A stretch of DNA of 64,000 bases from NCBI GenBank assembly GCA_047975265.1, contig JBKEDE010000010.1:59769-123768 (forward strand), in the 5' to 3' direction. How positions within the stretch are numbered: the stretch's first letter is position 1; the number at the start of each line of letters is the position of its first letter. This document shows positions 44,637-54,227 of this stretch, in pieces. The translations under genes were made by a program, and so were the position numbers. Under the pieces are notes generated by a model, which was given only the letters and a program-made list of their open reading frames with translations, made no database searches and was not told the origin of the DNA. This DNA comes from UJ101 sp047975265. Its GTDB lineage: Bacteria > Bacteroidota > Bacteroidia > Flavobacteriales > UJ101.

Positions 44637-46409
44637 ATGAAAAAAATATTGAATTACATTGGTTTATGTTTTTTGAGCATAGGAATTATTTCTTGCGAAA
44701 CGGAAAATGAAAATATTACAGTTGATTTAGGAAATGGTAATTTAGATACTACTGTTGTCAAAATACCTATCAATGCTACAACTCGTATTATCGACTCTGT
44801 AAAGAGTGATGAAACCAATTTACTGATTCCCATAGGTAATGCCTCTTCTGCTTCTTTTGGAACAACGGTTTCCTCTTTTGCAGTGGCTTTCGGTTATTCG
44901 GGAACTTTAAGTTCTTCATTTGGAAATCAGGCTTCTTTAACAAAAGTAACTTTGAAAATTCCGGTATATGCCAAAACTTTAACCGATGATGAATACAACA
45001 GTTTGTTGAATGACAACTCAAAAACCACTCTAATAAAAGGCGTAAACCGATCAGATGTTGATACTTTGGTTACGCAATATACTGCGGATTCTATTTTTAA
45101 CAAGCGTTCTGATCAACTGGCTTTATCAGTCTATCAATTAAGTCAAAAGCTGGATGCTTTCAGTACAAATTATTTTTCTGATGGAAAAACCTACGGAACA
45201 AATGGTACTCAAACCACCTTTTCAAAAGGGTCTAAGTTGGGTTCAGGCATAGTTTCAACAACTGTAACGGACACCATTTATGCTTATTACAATTCTGATA
45301 CATCACAATATTCCGTTTCATCAGCTCTCTCTACGGTACATTATGAAATCGAACTGGAAGCAACTCAATTTTCAACATTATTTAACGATCTTCAAAACGG
45401 GAGTATTTCTAATCAAACCATTTTTAAAGAACGGTTTCCGGGCATTGTGATTGAGCCGGACAATACCGATGGTTTTACTTTTGAAACCCTTTCAACCGCT
45501 CCTACCATTTCTTTAGATTATACGTACAACCGCGATACAGACAGCGATGGAATTCCGGATATTACAGACTCTGATGATGATGATGACGGAACACCTGACG
45601 GTGTTTACGATTCCGATAATAATTTACAGGACGGAACCGATAATGACGATGATGGAGACGGAACCGATAATCTTTCTGATTCAGACTATAAGGATTATGT
45701 AATTGAGAGTACTTTAACTTTTTCTATTGGAAATTTAACAGAGCACCGCGTAAGTAAATATACCCGAGAATTGGTAGGAGAATTTATAAATTCGAAAAAT
45801 ACAAACGAATATTTGTATTTACAAGGGCAGGGAGGTTCTGAATTATTGTTAAATATTGATTCCATTGAACTCAAAAATTTTAAAGAATCCATTACGCTTA
45901 AAGGACAAGTAAGTGCTTCTATTGCAGATGCTTATATTGATCTTTATGTGGATGAAGGAAAATCTACATCCGGTATTCCGTTTTGGTTACAGCTATTTGA
46001 TAATACCCACAAAAGAGAAATTACAGATTATTCGTTATATGTTAATTCATTATCCAATTTAGAAGATTACATAAACAGAATTGGTGGAACTTACGATGCC
46101 ACCAACAAAAGGTATCGCTTTAAAGTAACGCAATACATCAAAGATATCATCGAGAATAAAACCTACACCGATGTTTATGACACCAATAAAAACGGAAACA
46201 CGGTAGAAGAACTGCCTTATAAAAATATAGAACTGGGAATTAAAATAGGGCAACATGTTACCAATGACTTTATTACAGAAAGTAATACCAGTATTTATAA
46301 AAGTACAAACCCGTATCAGGCAGGGGAGGTAGTTACATACGGCAGTGGATTTGGAGATGAACAAAAGAAATTAAAATTAATTATATTATATACATCAAAA
46401 AATAATTAA
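44637..46409 (+). CDS. DUF4270 lipoprotein with calcium-binding-type repeats
   Basis: A 590-residue lipoprotein that starts directly after the stop of the previous gene. The signal peptide ends in a lipobox (IGIISCETENEN), giving an anchored outer-membrane or surface protein. The body is beta-rich and matches DUF4270. At residues about 299-348 is an Asp-rich stretch (DTDSDGIPDITDSDDDDDGT, then DDDGDGTDN) resembling thrombospondin type 3 repeats that bind Ca2+. Function of DUF4270 is unknown; the position between the glycogen-synthase-like gene and glmS suggests an envelope role. Confidence 0.85.
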   Translation: MKKILNYIGLCFLSIGIISCETENENITVDLGNGNLDTTVVKIPINATTRIIDSVKSDETNLLIPIGNASSASFGTTVSSFAVAFGYSGTLSSSFGNQASLTKVTLKIPVYAKTLTDDEYNSLLNDNSKTTLIKGVNRSDVDTLVTQYTADSIFNKRSDQLALSVYQLSQKLDAFSTNYFSDGKTYGTNGTQTTFSKGSKLGSGIVSTTVTDTIYAYYNSDTSQYSVSSALSTVHYEIELEATQFSTLFNDLQNGSISNQTIFKERFPGIVIEPDNTDGFTFETLSTAPTISLDYTYNRDTDSDGIPDITDSDDDDDGTPDGVYDSDNNLQDGTDNDDDGDGTDNLSDSDYKDYVIESTLTFSIGNLTEHRVSKYTRELVGEFINSKNTNEYLYLQGQGGSELLLNIDSIELKNFKESITLKGQVSASIADAYIDLYVDEGKSTSGIPFWLQLFDNTHKREITDYSLYVNSLSNLEDYINRIGGTYDATNKRYRFKVTQYIKDIIENKTYTDVYDTNKNGNTVEELPYKNIELGIKIGQHVTNDFITESNTSIYKSTNPYQAGEVVTYGSGFGDEQKKLKLIILYTSKNN

Positions 46410-46423
46410 GTAAATCTAAAACT

Positions 46424-48268
46424 ATGTGCGGGATTGTCGGTTATTTAGGAAATCGTGAAGCATATCCAATCCTTATAAAAGGACTAAGAAGATTAGAATA
46501 CAGAGGATACGACTCAGCAGGAGTCGCTGTTCTGAAAAATGATGCCATTACCTTAGTAAAAACAAAAGGTAAAGTTGCCGAATTAGAAAAAAAAGCCGGA
46601 AATACTACTTTAGAATCAAAAATCGGGATTGGGCATACTCGTTGGGCAACGCATGGTATCCCAAGTGATGTTAATTCACATCCTCATATTTCCAATAATG
46701 GAGAAATTGTTTTAATTCACAATGGAATTATTGAAAACTACGAACCCATCAAACAAATGTTAATGTCTAACGGGTACACATTTCAATCAGAAACCGATAC
46801 CGAAGTGTTAGTCAATCTCATTCAATATTTTAAAGAAAAAGAGAATCTGACACTTGCCAAAGCCACCCGGTTTGCATTAAATGAAGTTTATGGTGCTTAT
46901 GCCATAGCCGTCATGGAAAAAAACAATCCCAACGAAATTATTACAGGAAAACTGGGAAGTCCTTTGGCTATCGGAATTGGAGATGGTGAATTTTTTATAG
47001 CCTCCGATGCCTCTCCTTTTATTGAATATACTAAGAATGCTGTTTATTTAGAAGATGGAGAAATCGGTGTTATCCGACGAGGAAAAGAATTAGAAATCAG
47101 AAAAATTAAAAACGATCATATCGTTGAACCGGCTATTCAAGAGTTAAAACTAAATTTAGAACAAATTGAAAAAGGGGGTTATGAGCACTTTATGCTGAAA
47201 GAAATTTACGAACAACCTAAATCCATTCATGATACATTACGAGGTCGTTTGTTAAATGAAGACGGCATTATTAAAATGGCAGGAATTTGGGACCACAGGC
47301 AAAAATGGGTTAATGCCAAACGTATTATTATCATTGCCTGCGGAACTTCGTGGCATGCCGGATTAATTGGTGAATATCTTTTTGAAAGTATTGCTCGTAT
47401 TCCTGTAGAAGTAGAATATGCCTCAGAATTTCGTTATAGAAATCCTATTATTTATGCTGATGATATTGTGATTGCCATTTCACAATCCGGAGAAACCGCT
47501 GATACACTTGCTGCTTTAAAAATGGCAAAGGAAAAAGGAGCTTTTATTTTTGGAATTTGCAATGTAGTGGGTTCTTCCATCGCTCGATTAACGGATGCAG
47601 GTGCTTATACTCATGCCGGACCGGAAATAGGCGTTGCTTCCACAAAAGCGTTTACAGCACAAGTTTCTATTTTGTCTTTATTAGCACTAAAATTAGGTAA
47701 TCACAAAGGAACTGTTGATAATCAGTACTATAAAGATTTGTGTGAAGAATTGGAGAGGATTCCTGAAAAAGTGAAAGAAGCCTTGAAAATAGACACCAAA
47801 ATTGTAGCTTTAGCTCAAAAATATGTTGGTTTTTCTAATGCTTTATTTTTAGGGAGAGGCTATAATTTTCCTTCAGCACTAGAAGGTGCCTTGAAATTAA
47901 AAGAAATCTCATACATTCATGCCGAAGGCTATCCTGCTGCAGAAATGAAACACGGACCTATCGCTTTAATTGATGAAAACATGCCGGTTATCATCATAGC
48001 GACCAAAAATGAACATTATGAGAAGGTAGTTTCTAATATCCAAGAGATTAAATCCAGAAAAGGTCAAGTAATTGCTATCGTAACCAACGGCGATTCTCAA
48101 ATTGCTCAAATTGCGGATCATGTAATTGAAGTTCCTGAAACTTTAGAGGCTTTTTCTCCTATTGTTAATGCAATACCGATGCAACTCTTTTCGTACCATG
48201 TAGCAGTACTAAGAGGTGCTAATGTCGATCAACCACGTAATTTAGCAAAATCTGTTACCGTTGAATAA
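46424..48268 (+). CDS. glmS: Glutamine-fructose-6-phosphate aminotransferase (isomerising)
   Basis: Makes glucosamine-6-phosphate, the first step to UDP-GlcNAc for peptidoglycan and lipid A. At 614 residues it is full length. The N-terminal nucleophile is Cys2 in MCGIVGYLGN, with RRLEYRGYDSAGVAV and IGHTRWATHG in the glutaminase domain (to about 240). Two SIS domains follow with IACGTSWHAGL and AISQSGETADT, then GRGYNFPSALEGALKLKEIS. The C-terminus QPRNLAKSVTVE is conserved. No glmS ribozyme is expected or seen in the 14-base gap upstream. Confidence 0.97.
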   Translation: MCGIVGYLGNREAYPILIKGLRRLEYRGYDSAGVAVLKNDAITLVKTKGKVAELEKKAGNTTLESKIGIGHTRWATHGIPSDVNSHPHISNNGEIVLIHNGIIENYEPIKQMLMSNGYTFQSETDTEVLVNLIQYFKEKENLTLAKATRFALNEVYGAYAIAVMEKNNPNEIITGKLGSPLAIGIGDGEFFIASDASPFIEYTKNAVYLEDGEIGVIRRGKELEIRKIKNDHIVEPAIQELKLNLEQIEKGGYEHFMLKEIYEQPKSIHDTLRGRLLNEDGIIKMAGIWDHRQKWVNAKRIIIIACGTSWHAGLIGEYLFESIARIPVEVEYASEFRYRNPIIYADDIVIAISQSGETADTLAALKMAKEKGAFIFGICNVVGSSIARLTDAGAYTHAGPEIGVASTKAFTAQVSILSLLALKLGNHKGTVDNQYYKDLCEELERIPEKVKEALKIDTKIVALAQKYVGFSNALFLGRGYNFPSALEGALKLKEISYIHAEGYPAAEMKHGPIALIDENMPVIIIATKNEHYEKVVSNIQEIKSRKGQVIAIVTNGDSQIAQIADHVIEVPETLEAFSPIVNAIPMQLFSYHVAVLRGANVDQPRNLAKSVTVE

Positions 48269-48277
48269 ATCGTACAA

Positions 48278-48787
48278 TTGAGAAACGTTTTCAAATACTG
48301 CCCCAATTGTAAATCAGAGAACACTACTTTTGATAATGATCATTTATTTACTTGTCATCATTGTAATTTTGTTTATTATCATAATGTAGCTACGGCCGTT
48401 GCAACCATTATTAAAAATAATGGAAAGATTCTGTTTTCTGTTCGGAATAATGAGCCCATGAAAGGAAAATTAGATTTGCCGGGTGGATTTGTTGATCCGG
48501 GAGAAACGGCTGAAGAAGCTGTAAAAAGAGAACTTAAAGAAGAATTAAATTTAGAAATTCAGAATTTAACATTTTTTACCACCGATCAAAACAGTTATTT
48601 TTTTAAAGGCATCACATACCGAACCTGCGATGTTTGTTACATTACAGAAATCAATACCACTCAGTTTGTCATAGACGATGCGGAAATTCAAGGGTTAAAA
48701 TGGTTAAAACCAAGCGATATCCGTTTGGAAGACATTGGTTTTGACTCTTTACGAAGAGTCATTAAAAAATATATAGAAACATTATAA
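48278..48787 (+). CDS. NUDIX hydrolase with N-terminal zinc ribbon
   Basis: A 169-residue protein, start TTG at 48278. A four-Cys zinc ribbon (CPNCKSEN...FTCHHCNF, residues 8-32) precedes the NUDIX fold. The Nudix box is GGFVDPGETAEEAVKRELKE with downstream EELNLEI, matching GX5EX7REUXEEXGU. This resembles the NudC-type layout but is shorter, so the substrate (NADH, dinucleotides or a nucleotide sugar) is open. It follows glmS by 9 bases. Confidence 0.85.
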   Translation: MRNVFKYCPNCKSENTTFDNDHLFTCHHCNFVYYHNVATAVATIIKNNGKILFSVRNNEPMKGKLDLPGGFVDPGETAEEAVKRELKEELNLEIQNLTFFTTDQNSYFFKGITYRTCDVCYITEINTTQFVIDDAEIQGLKWLKPSDIRLEDIGFDSLRRVIKKYIETL

Positions 48788-48845
48788 CGAACGGCTTTTT
48801 TTTACAGAATATGTCTATCTTAGCAAAATAATTTTATAAAAAGTA

Positions 48846-49733
48846 ATGTCTGATTACGAAAATAAAGTCAATAAACGACGTGCACGATCATCTTATATAT
48901 CTGTTGTTATCAGTATGTCTTTAGTGCTTTTTATGATTGGGTTTATCGGTGTTTTATTAATCAATGCAAAACAATTTTCAGATTTTGTAAAAGAGAATAT
49001 TTCTTTGGATATTGTTTTTTCTGACGGGGCAAAAGAAAATCAAATAGACGAATTGGTTAAAAAAATTAAATTGTCTGATTATTCCAGAGATCAACTTTTT
49101 ATTGACAAAGAACAAGCTCTTATTCATGGTAGGGAAGCCACAGGTATGTCAAAAGACGACCCGTTTTACAACGAACCGATTTTTCCTGCCTCTTTACACG
49201 TTTATTTGAAAGCCGAGTATGTAGAACCTGAAAAAGTAGATAGTATCGCTTCTAAACTGCGTTCTAACAGTATTATTGATAAAATAGGTTATCCAAAAGA
49301 TGAATTGGACATTATCTATCGTAATATTAGTAAAATTAGTTTTTGGGCTTTGGTTGTAGCCGGTCTGTTTTTAATTATTGCTGTTGTGTTAATAAATAAT
49401 TCTATCCGTTTAAACATTTATTCTAAACGATTTACCATTAAAACCATGCAGCTGATAGGAGCAAAAAAATCCTTTATCAGAAAGCCCTTTCTTTGGAAAA
49501 GCATTTTTGTAGGATTGATTAGTGCCTTATTGGCAATATTAGCAATAGGAGGCATTTTATATTACTTATTTTTCTATAAAAAACTATACCAAGAGCCTTT
49601 TGTTTTAGATTATGGTATGTTGGGATTACTGGCTTTAGGTATTATTGTCATCGGAATTTTATTATCTTTTTTAAGCACCTATTTTGCCACATCTAAATTT
49701 CTAAAACTAAGAACAGATCAATTATATTATTAA
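48846..49733 (+). CDS. ftsX: Cell division permease-like protein FtsX
   Basis: A 295-residue inner-membrane protein. It has a cytoplasmic basic N-terminus, a first membrane helix (about 20-40), and a large periplasmic domain (about 41-170: ENISLDIVFSDGAKENQIDE, PIFPASLHVYLKAEYVEP). Three more helices follow (about 173-195, 225-250, 260-285), with NNSIRLNIYSKRFTIKTMQL and IGAKKSFIRKPF, typical of FtsX. Its ATPase partner FtsE is not adjacent. It acts in divisome activation of amidases. The next two genes, DUF3098 and uppP, follow within 3 bases each, so they form one operon. Confidence 0.92.
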   Translation: MSDYENKVNKRRARSSYISVVISMSLVLFMIGFIGVLLINAKQFSDFVKENISLDIVFSDGAKENQIDELVKKIKLSDYSRDQLFIDKEQALIHGREATGMSKDDPFYNEPIFPASLHVYLKAEYVEPEKVDSIASKLRSNSIIDKIGYPKDELDIIYRNISKISFWALVVAGLFLIIAVVLINNSIRLNIYSKRFTIKTMQLIGAKKSFIRKPFLWKSIFVGLISALLAILAIGGILYYLFFYKKLYQEPFVLDYGMLGLLALGIIVIGILLSFLSTYFATSKFLKLRTDQLYY

Positions 49734-49735
49734 TT

Positions 49736-49999
49736 ATGGAAAAAACAACACCGCTTATATTCGGAAAAAGAAATTATCTTTTCATGTTAATAGGCATAGT
49801 CGTAATTGCTTTCGGATTTATTCTCATGATGGGAAACGGTGCTAACACCACTTCTGAAGGTAATTTTGACCCTAATTATTTTAACGAAGAAATATTTTCT
49901 TTTAGAAGAATCCGTTTAGCTCCCATTATTATTCTTATAGGTTTTGTCATTGAAATTTTTGCTATTCTAATGAACCCCAATACTACAGAAAAAAACTAA
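49736..49999 (+). CDS. DUF3098 membrane protein
   Basis: An 87-residue protein with two membrane helices (about 12-32, 60-80) separated by a short loop rich in Asn and Ser (NGANTTSEGNFDPNYFNEEI). RRIRLAPIIILIGFVIEI matches DUF3098, a family found next to ftsX in Bacteroidota. Function unknown; the linkage to FtsX and UppP suggests cell-wall synthesis or division. Confidence 0.85.
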   Translation: MEKTTPLIFGKRNYLFMLIGIVVIAFGFILMMGNGANTTSEGNFDPNYFNEEIFSFRRIRLAPIIILIGFVIEIFAILMNPNTTEKN

Positions 50000-50000
50000 T

Positions 50001-50801
50001 ATGGAAGAAATTATAAAAGCCATTATTGTTGGTATTATTCAAGGATTAACGGAATTCTTACCGGTATCTTCCAGCGGTCATATCGAATTATCCAAAGCTA
50101 TTTTAAATTTAAATTTTGGAGAGCAAAATCTACTCTTCACCTTGGTTTTACATACGGCAACTGCATTAAGCACTTTGGTTATTTTCAAAAATCAAATCAT
50201 TGAAATTATTTCGGGAATTATAAAAGGTAAAAGTGAAGACATCCGATTTGCTGTTAAAATTATCATTTCCATGATTCCCGCTGTTTTAATCGGCTTGTTG
50301 CTCAAAGAACCCATTGAAAAATTATTCGAAGGGAATATTTTATTGGTCGGTATAATGCTTTTGGTAACGGCAGTGCTTCTTTTTCTTGCTGATAAAGCCA
50401 AAGATACGAATCGAGACGTAAGTTTTGTTGATTCTCTAATTATCGGAATTGCTCAGGGAATTGCTATTTTACCCGGTATTTCGCGATCCGGAGCTACGAT
50501 TTCAACCTCTGTTTTATTAAGAAATGACCGATCAAAGGCAGCTGTTTTTTCCTTTTTAATGGTTATTCCCGTAATTTTCGGAGCAATAGCAAAAGACTTC
50601 ATAGATGAAGCAGACACCTTATCTTTATCTATCAACGAAATTCTTCCTTTAATTGCCGGTTTTATTTCTGCCTTTGTTTCTGGAATAATTGCTTGCCGAT
50701 GGATGATTGCTTTGGTAAAAAAAGCCAAATTAACATATTTTTCTATTTATTGTTTAATTGTAGGAATTTCAGCCATTATATACGCTTTGTTTATACAGTA
50801 A
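50001..50801 (+). CDS. uppP: Undecaprenyl-diphosphatase
   Basis: A 266-residue inner-membrane enzyme that dephosphorylates undecaprenyl diphosphate to recycle the lipid carrier for peptidoglycan synthesis. The N-terminal motif QGLTEFLPVSSSGHIEL and the second PGISRSGATIS motif hold the acidic residues and Arg/Ser of the active site. About eight membrane helices. Starts one base after DUF3098's stop. Confidence 0.95.
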   Translation: MEEIIKAIIVGIIQGLTEFLPVSSSGHIELSKAILNLNFGEQNLLFTLVLHTATALSTLVIFKNQIIEIISGIIKGKSEDIRFAVKIIISMIPAVLIGLLLKEPIEKLFEGNILLVGIMLLVTAVLLFLADKAKDTNRDVSFVDSLIIGIAQGIAILPGISRSGATISTSVLLRNDRSKAAVFSFLMVIPVIFGAIAKDFIDEADTLSLSINEILPLIAGFISAFVSGIIACRWMIALVKKAKLTYFSIYCLIVGISAIIYALFIQ

Positions 50802-50879
50802 TTTAAACCACTAAAGGCAATTTCTCGTATTTATATTATTTTTACCATTTAACTATTTAGTCGAATGGTTTGATTTGTT

Positions 50880-51521
50880 TTAAGAAATCACGTAATAAAA
50901 AATACTGAAAAAATGGAAAATGCTTCCTCCTAAAACAAATAAGTGCCAAATGGCATGATTGTAAGGTAGTTTTTTCCAAACATAAAAAACAACGCCTACG
51001 GTATAGGTTAATCCACCTAATATTAGTAAGCACAAACCGTTGGAATCCAACAAGTCCATTACAGGTTTTGCTGCGAAGATAACAAGCCACCCCATTCCTA
51101 AATATAAGCCTAAGGAAAGTTTTTTATAACGATTTAGAGGCGTTAGTTTGTAGATGATTCCAAAAACGGCTAATCCCCAAATAACTCCAAAAATCGTCCA
51201 GCCCCAAGAGGTGTTTTTTAAAGTAACTAAAGTAAAGGGTGTATAAGAACCGGCTATTAAGAGATAGATAGCAACATGGTCTAATTTTCTAAAGAGAATT
51301 TTGAGTTTTTCGGTTTGGAAGGTATGATATAGTGTAGAACAGGTGTACATAACGATTAATGTAATTCCAAAAACAACACTTCCAATAATTTGCCGAGCTT
51401 CGCCACTTTGAATAGAGTAAATGAGGAGGTAGGTCATCCCGATAATGGAGAGGATAATGCCGATACCATGCGTAATGACATTGGCGAGTTCTTCTTTTTT
51501 TGAATAAAAAACAGCTTCCAT
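50880..51521 (-). CDS. Hemolysin III family (PAQR) membrane protein
   Basis: A 213-residue protein with seven membrane helices. The PAQR zinc-binding residues are seen as HGIGIILSIIG (helix 1), STLYHTF and LDHVAIYLLIAGSYTPFTL, and the C-terminal HAIWHLFVLGGSIFHFF. These residues bind a metal in PAQR receptors/hydrolases. A true hemolytic role is not established for this branch. It starts one base below the acyl-CoA reductase gene's stop, so the two are co-transcribed. Confidence 0.9.
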   Translation of the reverse strand: MEAVFYSKKEELANVITHGIGIILSIIGMTYLLIYSIQSGEARQIIGSVVFGITLIVMYTCSTLYHTFQTEKLKILFRKLDHVAIYLLIAGSYTPFTLVTLKNTSWGWTIFGVIWGLAVFGIIYKLTPLNRYKKLSLGLYLGMGWLVIFAAKPVMDLLDSNGLCLLILGGLTYTVGVVFYVWKKLPYNHAIWHLFVLGGSIFHFFSIFYYVIS

Positions 51522-51522
51522 T

Positions 51523-52584
51523 TTAATATAAGTTTTTTAAGAAATTAAGTGTGTCTATTCCGTCTGCATACTGGTTTAGATAGGGTTTTTGTGTATGTCC
51601 AAACGGAATTTCATCATCAAAAATATTTTTTCCGACAATGCATTGTATTTTTTCTGAATCTTTTTTTAATCTTTTTTGAACGATGTTTAAATCGTTGTAG
51701 CGTTCATAAAACAAGGTTCCTATGGGGCTATGATAGCCTTGATCTTCCTTTAATATTAAGAATCCATTCTCAATAATAGTGTCTTGGTTCATTAAAAAAA
51801 TAGCTTTATGGTAATCGTAATTGTTTTTATATTTATGATTGTTGATGATCTCTTGAAAAGGAAAAACACCTTTAAAAAAACGATTCAAATCAAAATCCTC
51901 AGGGATAAAAAGTTTAGAAACATTGCGGCAGCCCATTCCAAAATAACGGAAAACATCTTCTCCAAGGTTTTCCAAATCTTTCTCTGATTCATCGCCTTTT
52001 AAAACGGCAACCGATGTTCTGTTTTTACGAATGATATGAGAGTATTTTCCAAAATAGTATTCAAAATAACGAGCTGTGTTATTACTGCCTGTAGCAATAA
52101 CAGCATCAAAGTCTTCTAATTTTTCGACAAGCGTAATTTTTTGTTCAAATTCTACCTCAATAAAACACAGTAATTTAATAAAAAACGGAAGGAGTTGATT
52201 ATCGTTTGAAGATAGTTTAACCAAAGCATGATGCCCTGAAATCAATACACTGATAAGATCATGAAATCCTACCATAGGAATATTTCCCGCCATAATAATT
52301 CCTACCCTTTTTTCTTGTAACGTATCTTGCAAATGGTAGGGAGTAACCCAAGTGTTTAATTTATCTAAAGCCAAACTGTTTTTCCATTGAGTGATGGCAT
52401 GCACCGTGTTTTCTTTAATAAACCATCCGTTGTGATGAAAAGCAGTTTCTATAATTTTTTCTAATTCCAAATAAAAATGTTGAGGAAAACATAGTTCTGT
52501 ACTTTGATGAAAATCAAGAGTTAAGAATTCATTTAAAAAAAACTCAATGTTAGAAAAACTATGGATACGTTGTTTTAAAATCAT
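51523..52584 (-). CDS. Acyl-CoA reductase (LuxC-like)
   Basis: 353 residues from the start MILKQRIHSFSNIE at 52584; the frame is open to 52650, but that part covers the divergent promoter region. Family elements are VGIIMAGNIPMVGFHDLISV, VKLSSNDNQLLP, AVIATGSNNTARYFEYYFGK and the catalytic Cys in GMGCRNVSKLF. LuxC enzymes reduce acyl-CoA or acyl thioester to aldehyde with NADPH. Its lipid substrate is unknown here. It is divergent from the ferredoxin gene, a pairing often seen in Flavobacteriaceae. Confidence 0.88.
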   Translation of the reverse strand: MILKQRIHSFSNIEFFLNEFLTLDFHQSTELCFPQHFYLELEKIIETAFHHNGWFIKENTVHAITQWKNSLALDKLNTWVTPYHLQDTLQEKRVGIIMAGNIPMVGFHDLISVLISGHHALVKLSSNDNQLLPFFIKLLCFIEVEFEQKITLVEKLEDFDAVIATGSNNTARYFEYYFGKYSHIIRKNRTSVAVLKGDESEKDLENLGEDVFRYFGMGCRNVSKLFIPEDFDLNRFFKGVFPFQEIINNHKYKNNYDYHKAIFLMNQDTIIENGFLILKEDQGYHSPIGTLFYERYNDLNIVQKRLKKDSEKIQCIVGKNIFDDEIPFGHTQKPYLNQYADGIDTLNFLKNLY

Positions 52585-52604
52585 CCGGTCTGATAAAAAA
52601 GTTG

Positions 52605-52612
52605 TATTTTTG
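52605..52612 (+). promoter_or_regulatory. Candidate -7 box of the ferredoxin gene
   Basis: TATTTTTG, a match to TAnnTTTG, 53 bases before the ferredoxin start, in the gap divergent from the acyl-CoA reductase gene. Confidence 0.5.
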
Positions 52613-52665
52613 TGCCTTGAATTATAACAAACATACAAAGGTTTTAACAATTAAAAAAGAGAAGA

Positions 52666-53016
52666 ATGGCAATTATTATAACGGATGAATGTATTAATTG
52701 TGGAGCATGTGAACCGGAATGCCCTAACAATGCAATTTATGAAGGAGCTATGGAATGGTCTTTTTCGGAAGGAACGGCTTTAAAAGGAATGATTACTTCA
52801 AAGACAGGAATTACAGTTGATGCCGATGAAATGCAAGAACCCATTTCAGATGATATATATTTTATTGTAACGGATAAGTGTACGGAATGTATCGGATTTC
52901 ATGAAGAGCCACAATGTGCTGCTGTTTGTCCGGTAGATTGTTGTGTTCCGGACGAAAATCATGTCGAAGACGAAGAATCTTTGAAAGAAAAAAAGATTTT
53001 TTTGCATAATAAATAA
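52666..53016 (+). CDS. 4Fe-4S dicluster ferredoxin
   Basis: A 116-residue electron carrier. The first cluster motif is CINCGACEPECP (CxxCxxCxxxCP, residues 9-20). The second is CTECIGFHEEPQCAAVCPVD with the wider spacing typical of YfhL/Alvin-type ferredoxins. Between them is an acidic linker. A separate terminator lies before serC, so it is probably monocistronic. Electron partners are not identifiable. Confidence 0.92.
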   Translation: MAIIITDECINCGACEPECPNNAIYEGAMEWSFSEGTALKGMITSKTGITVDADEMQEPISDDIYFIVTDKCTECIGFHEEPQCAAVCPVDCCVPDENHVEDEESLKEKKIFLHNK

Positions 53017-53044
53017 AAATTACAAAAAAATTAAATTTATTGGT

Positions 53045-53075
53045 AAAGTCGTTTTATTTTGAACGACTTTTTTTA
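53045..53075 (+). terminator. Terminator after the ferredoxin gene
   Basis: AAAGTCGTT (53045-53053) pairs with AACGACTTT (53062-53070) around an 8-base loop, followed by a run of T's. Confidence 0.8.
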
Positions 53076-53124
53076 TAATATTTGGACTTTAATTACAATA
53101 ATTGTAAAAATAACACTTTATAAT

Positions 53125-54192
53125 ATGAAGAAATATAATTTTAGTGCAGGACCGTGTATTTTGCCTCAAGAAGTTTTAAAGAAAGCTTCTGAAGCTGTAA
53201 TAGATCTGAATAACTCAGGCTTATCTTTGATCGAGATATCACATCGAAGTAAAGATTTTATACAAATTATGGAAAATGCGTGTTCGTTGGTTAGAGAACT
53301 TTTGGAAGTTCCGGAAGGTTACCGTGTTTTATTTTTACAAGGTGGAGCGAGCTTACAGTTTATTATGGCTCCCTACAATCTTTTAAGAAAAGAAGGAAAG
53401 GCAGGATATATTAATACTGGAACTTGGGCTGAAAAAGCATTTAAAGAAGCTAAAAAAATAGGAGAGGTTGTAGAAATCGTCTCTTCTAAAGATAAAAATT
53501 TTAATTATATCCCAAAGGGATATACCATTCCTGAAGGATTAGATTACATTCATTTTACTTCTAATAACACCATTTTCGGAACTCAGTTTAAAGAATTTCC
53601 TAAAACAGAAAGCCTATTGGTTAGTGATATGTCTTCTGACATATTCAGCAGAAAAATTAATATTTCTGATTTTGGACTGATATATGCCGGAGCTCAGAAA
53701 AATATGGGACCTGCAGGAACAACGTTGGTAATTATTAAAGAAGAGCTGTTAGGAAATACCGGACGAATAATTCCTTCTTATTTAGACTACAAAGTCCATA
53801 TAGATAAAGAGAGTATGTTTAATACACCACCTGTTTTTGCTGTGTACACGTCTATGCTCACTTTAGAATGGTTAAAAGCAAAAGGAGGAATTGAAACCAT
53901 TGAAAAAATCAATGATGAAAAAGCAGCTGTTTTGTATGACGAAATTGATAGAAATCCTTTGTTTGAGGGAGTTGCAAATAAAGAAGACCGCTCAGTAATG
54001 AATGTAACGTTTGTTTTAAAAAATAATGAACACGAAACACTGTTTAATTCAATATGGGAAGCTAAAGGCGTAAGTGGAATTAAAGGACATCGATCAGTAG
54101 GTGGCTACCGTGCAAGTATTTATAACGGAATGCCCAAAAAAGGTGTAGAGACACTGGTAGAAGCCATGAAAGAATTAGAAAGAAAAGTTTGA
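53125..54192 (+). CDS. serC: Phosphoserine aminotransferase
   Basis: A PLP enzyme converting 3-phosphohydroxypyruvate to phosphoserine. The frame is open from 53059, but that region overlaps the terminator, so the ATG at 53125 (MKKYNFSAGPCILP) is used, giving 355 residues. Signatures are LFLQGGASLQFIMAP, TSNNTIFGTQF, and the PLP-lysine in YAGAQKNMGPAG. The C-terminal GHRSVGGYRASIYNGMP is typical. It is followed by serA at 35 bases, so both steps of serine synthesis are together. Confidence 0.95.
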   Translation: MKKYNFSAGPCILPQEVLKKASEAVIDLNNSGLSLIEISHRSKDFIQIMENACSLVRELLEVPEGYRVLFLQGGASLQFIMAPYNLLRKEGKAGYINTGTWAEKAFKEAKKIGEVVEIVSSKDKNFNYIPKGYTIPEGLDYIHFTSNNTIFGTQFKEFPKTESLLVSDMSSDIFSRKINISDFGLIYAGAQKNMGPAGTTLVIIKEELLGNTGRIIPSYLDYKVHIDKESMFNTPPVFAVYTSMLTLEWLKAKGGIETIEKINDEKAAVLYDEIDRNPLFEGVANKEDRSVMNVTFVLKNNEHETLFNSIWEAKGVSGIKGHRSVGGYRASIYNGMPKKGVETLVEAMKELERKV

Positions 54193-54227
54193 ATTTTAAA
54201 AAATAGTAATCTTGTAAAAAATATAAA

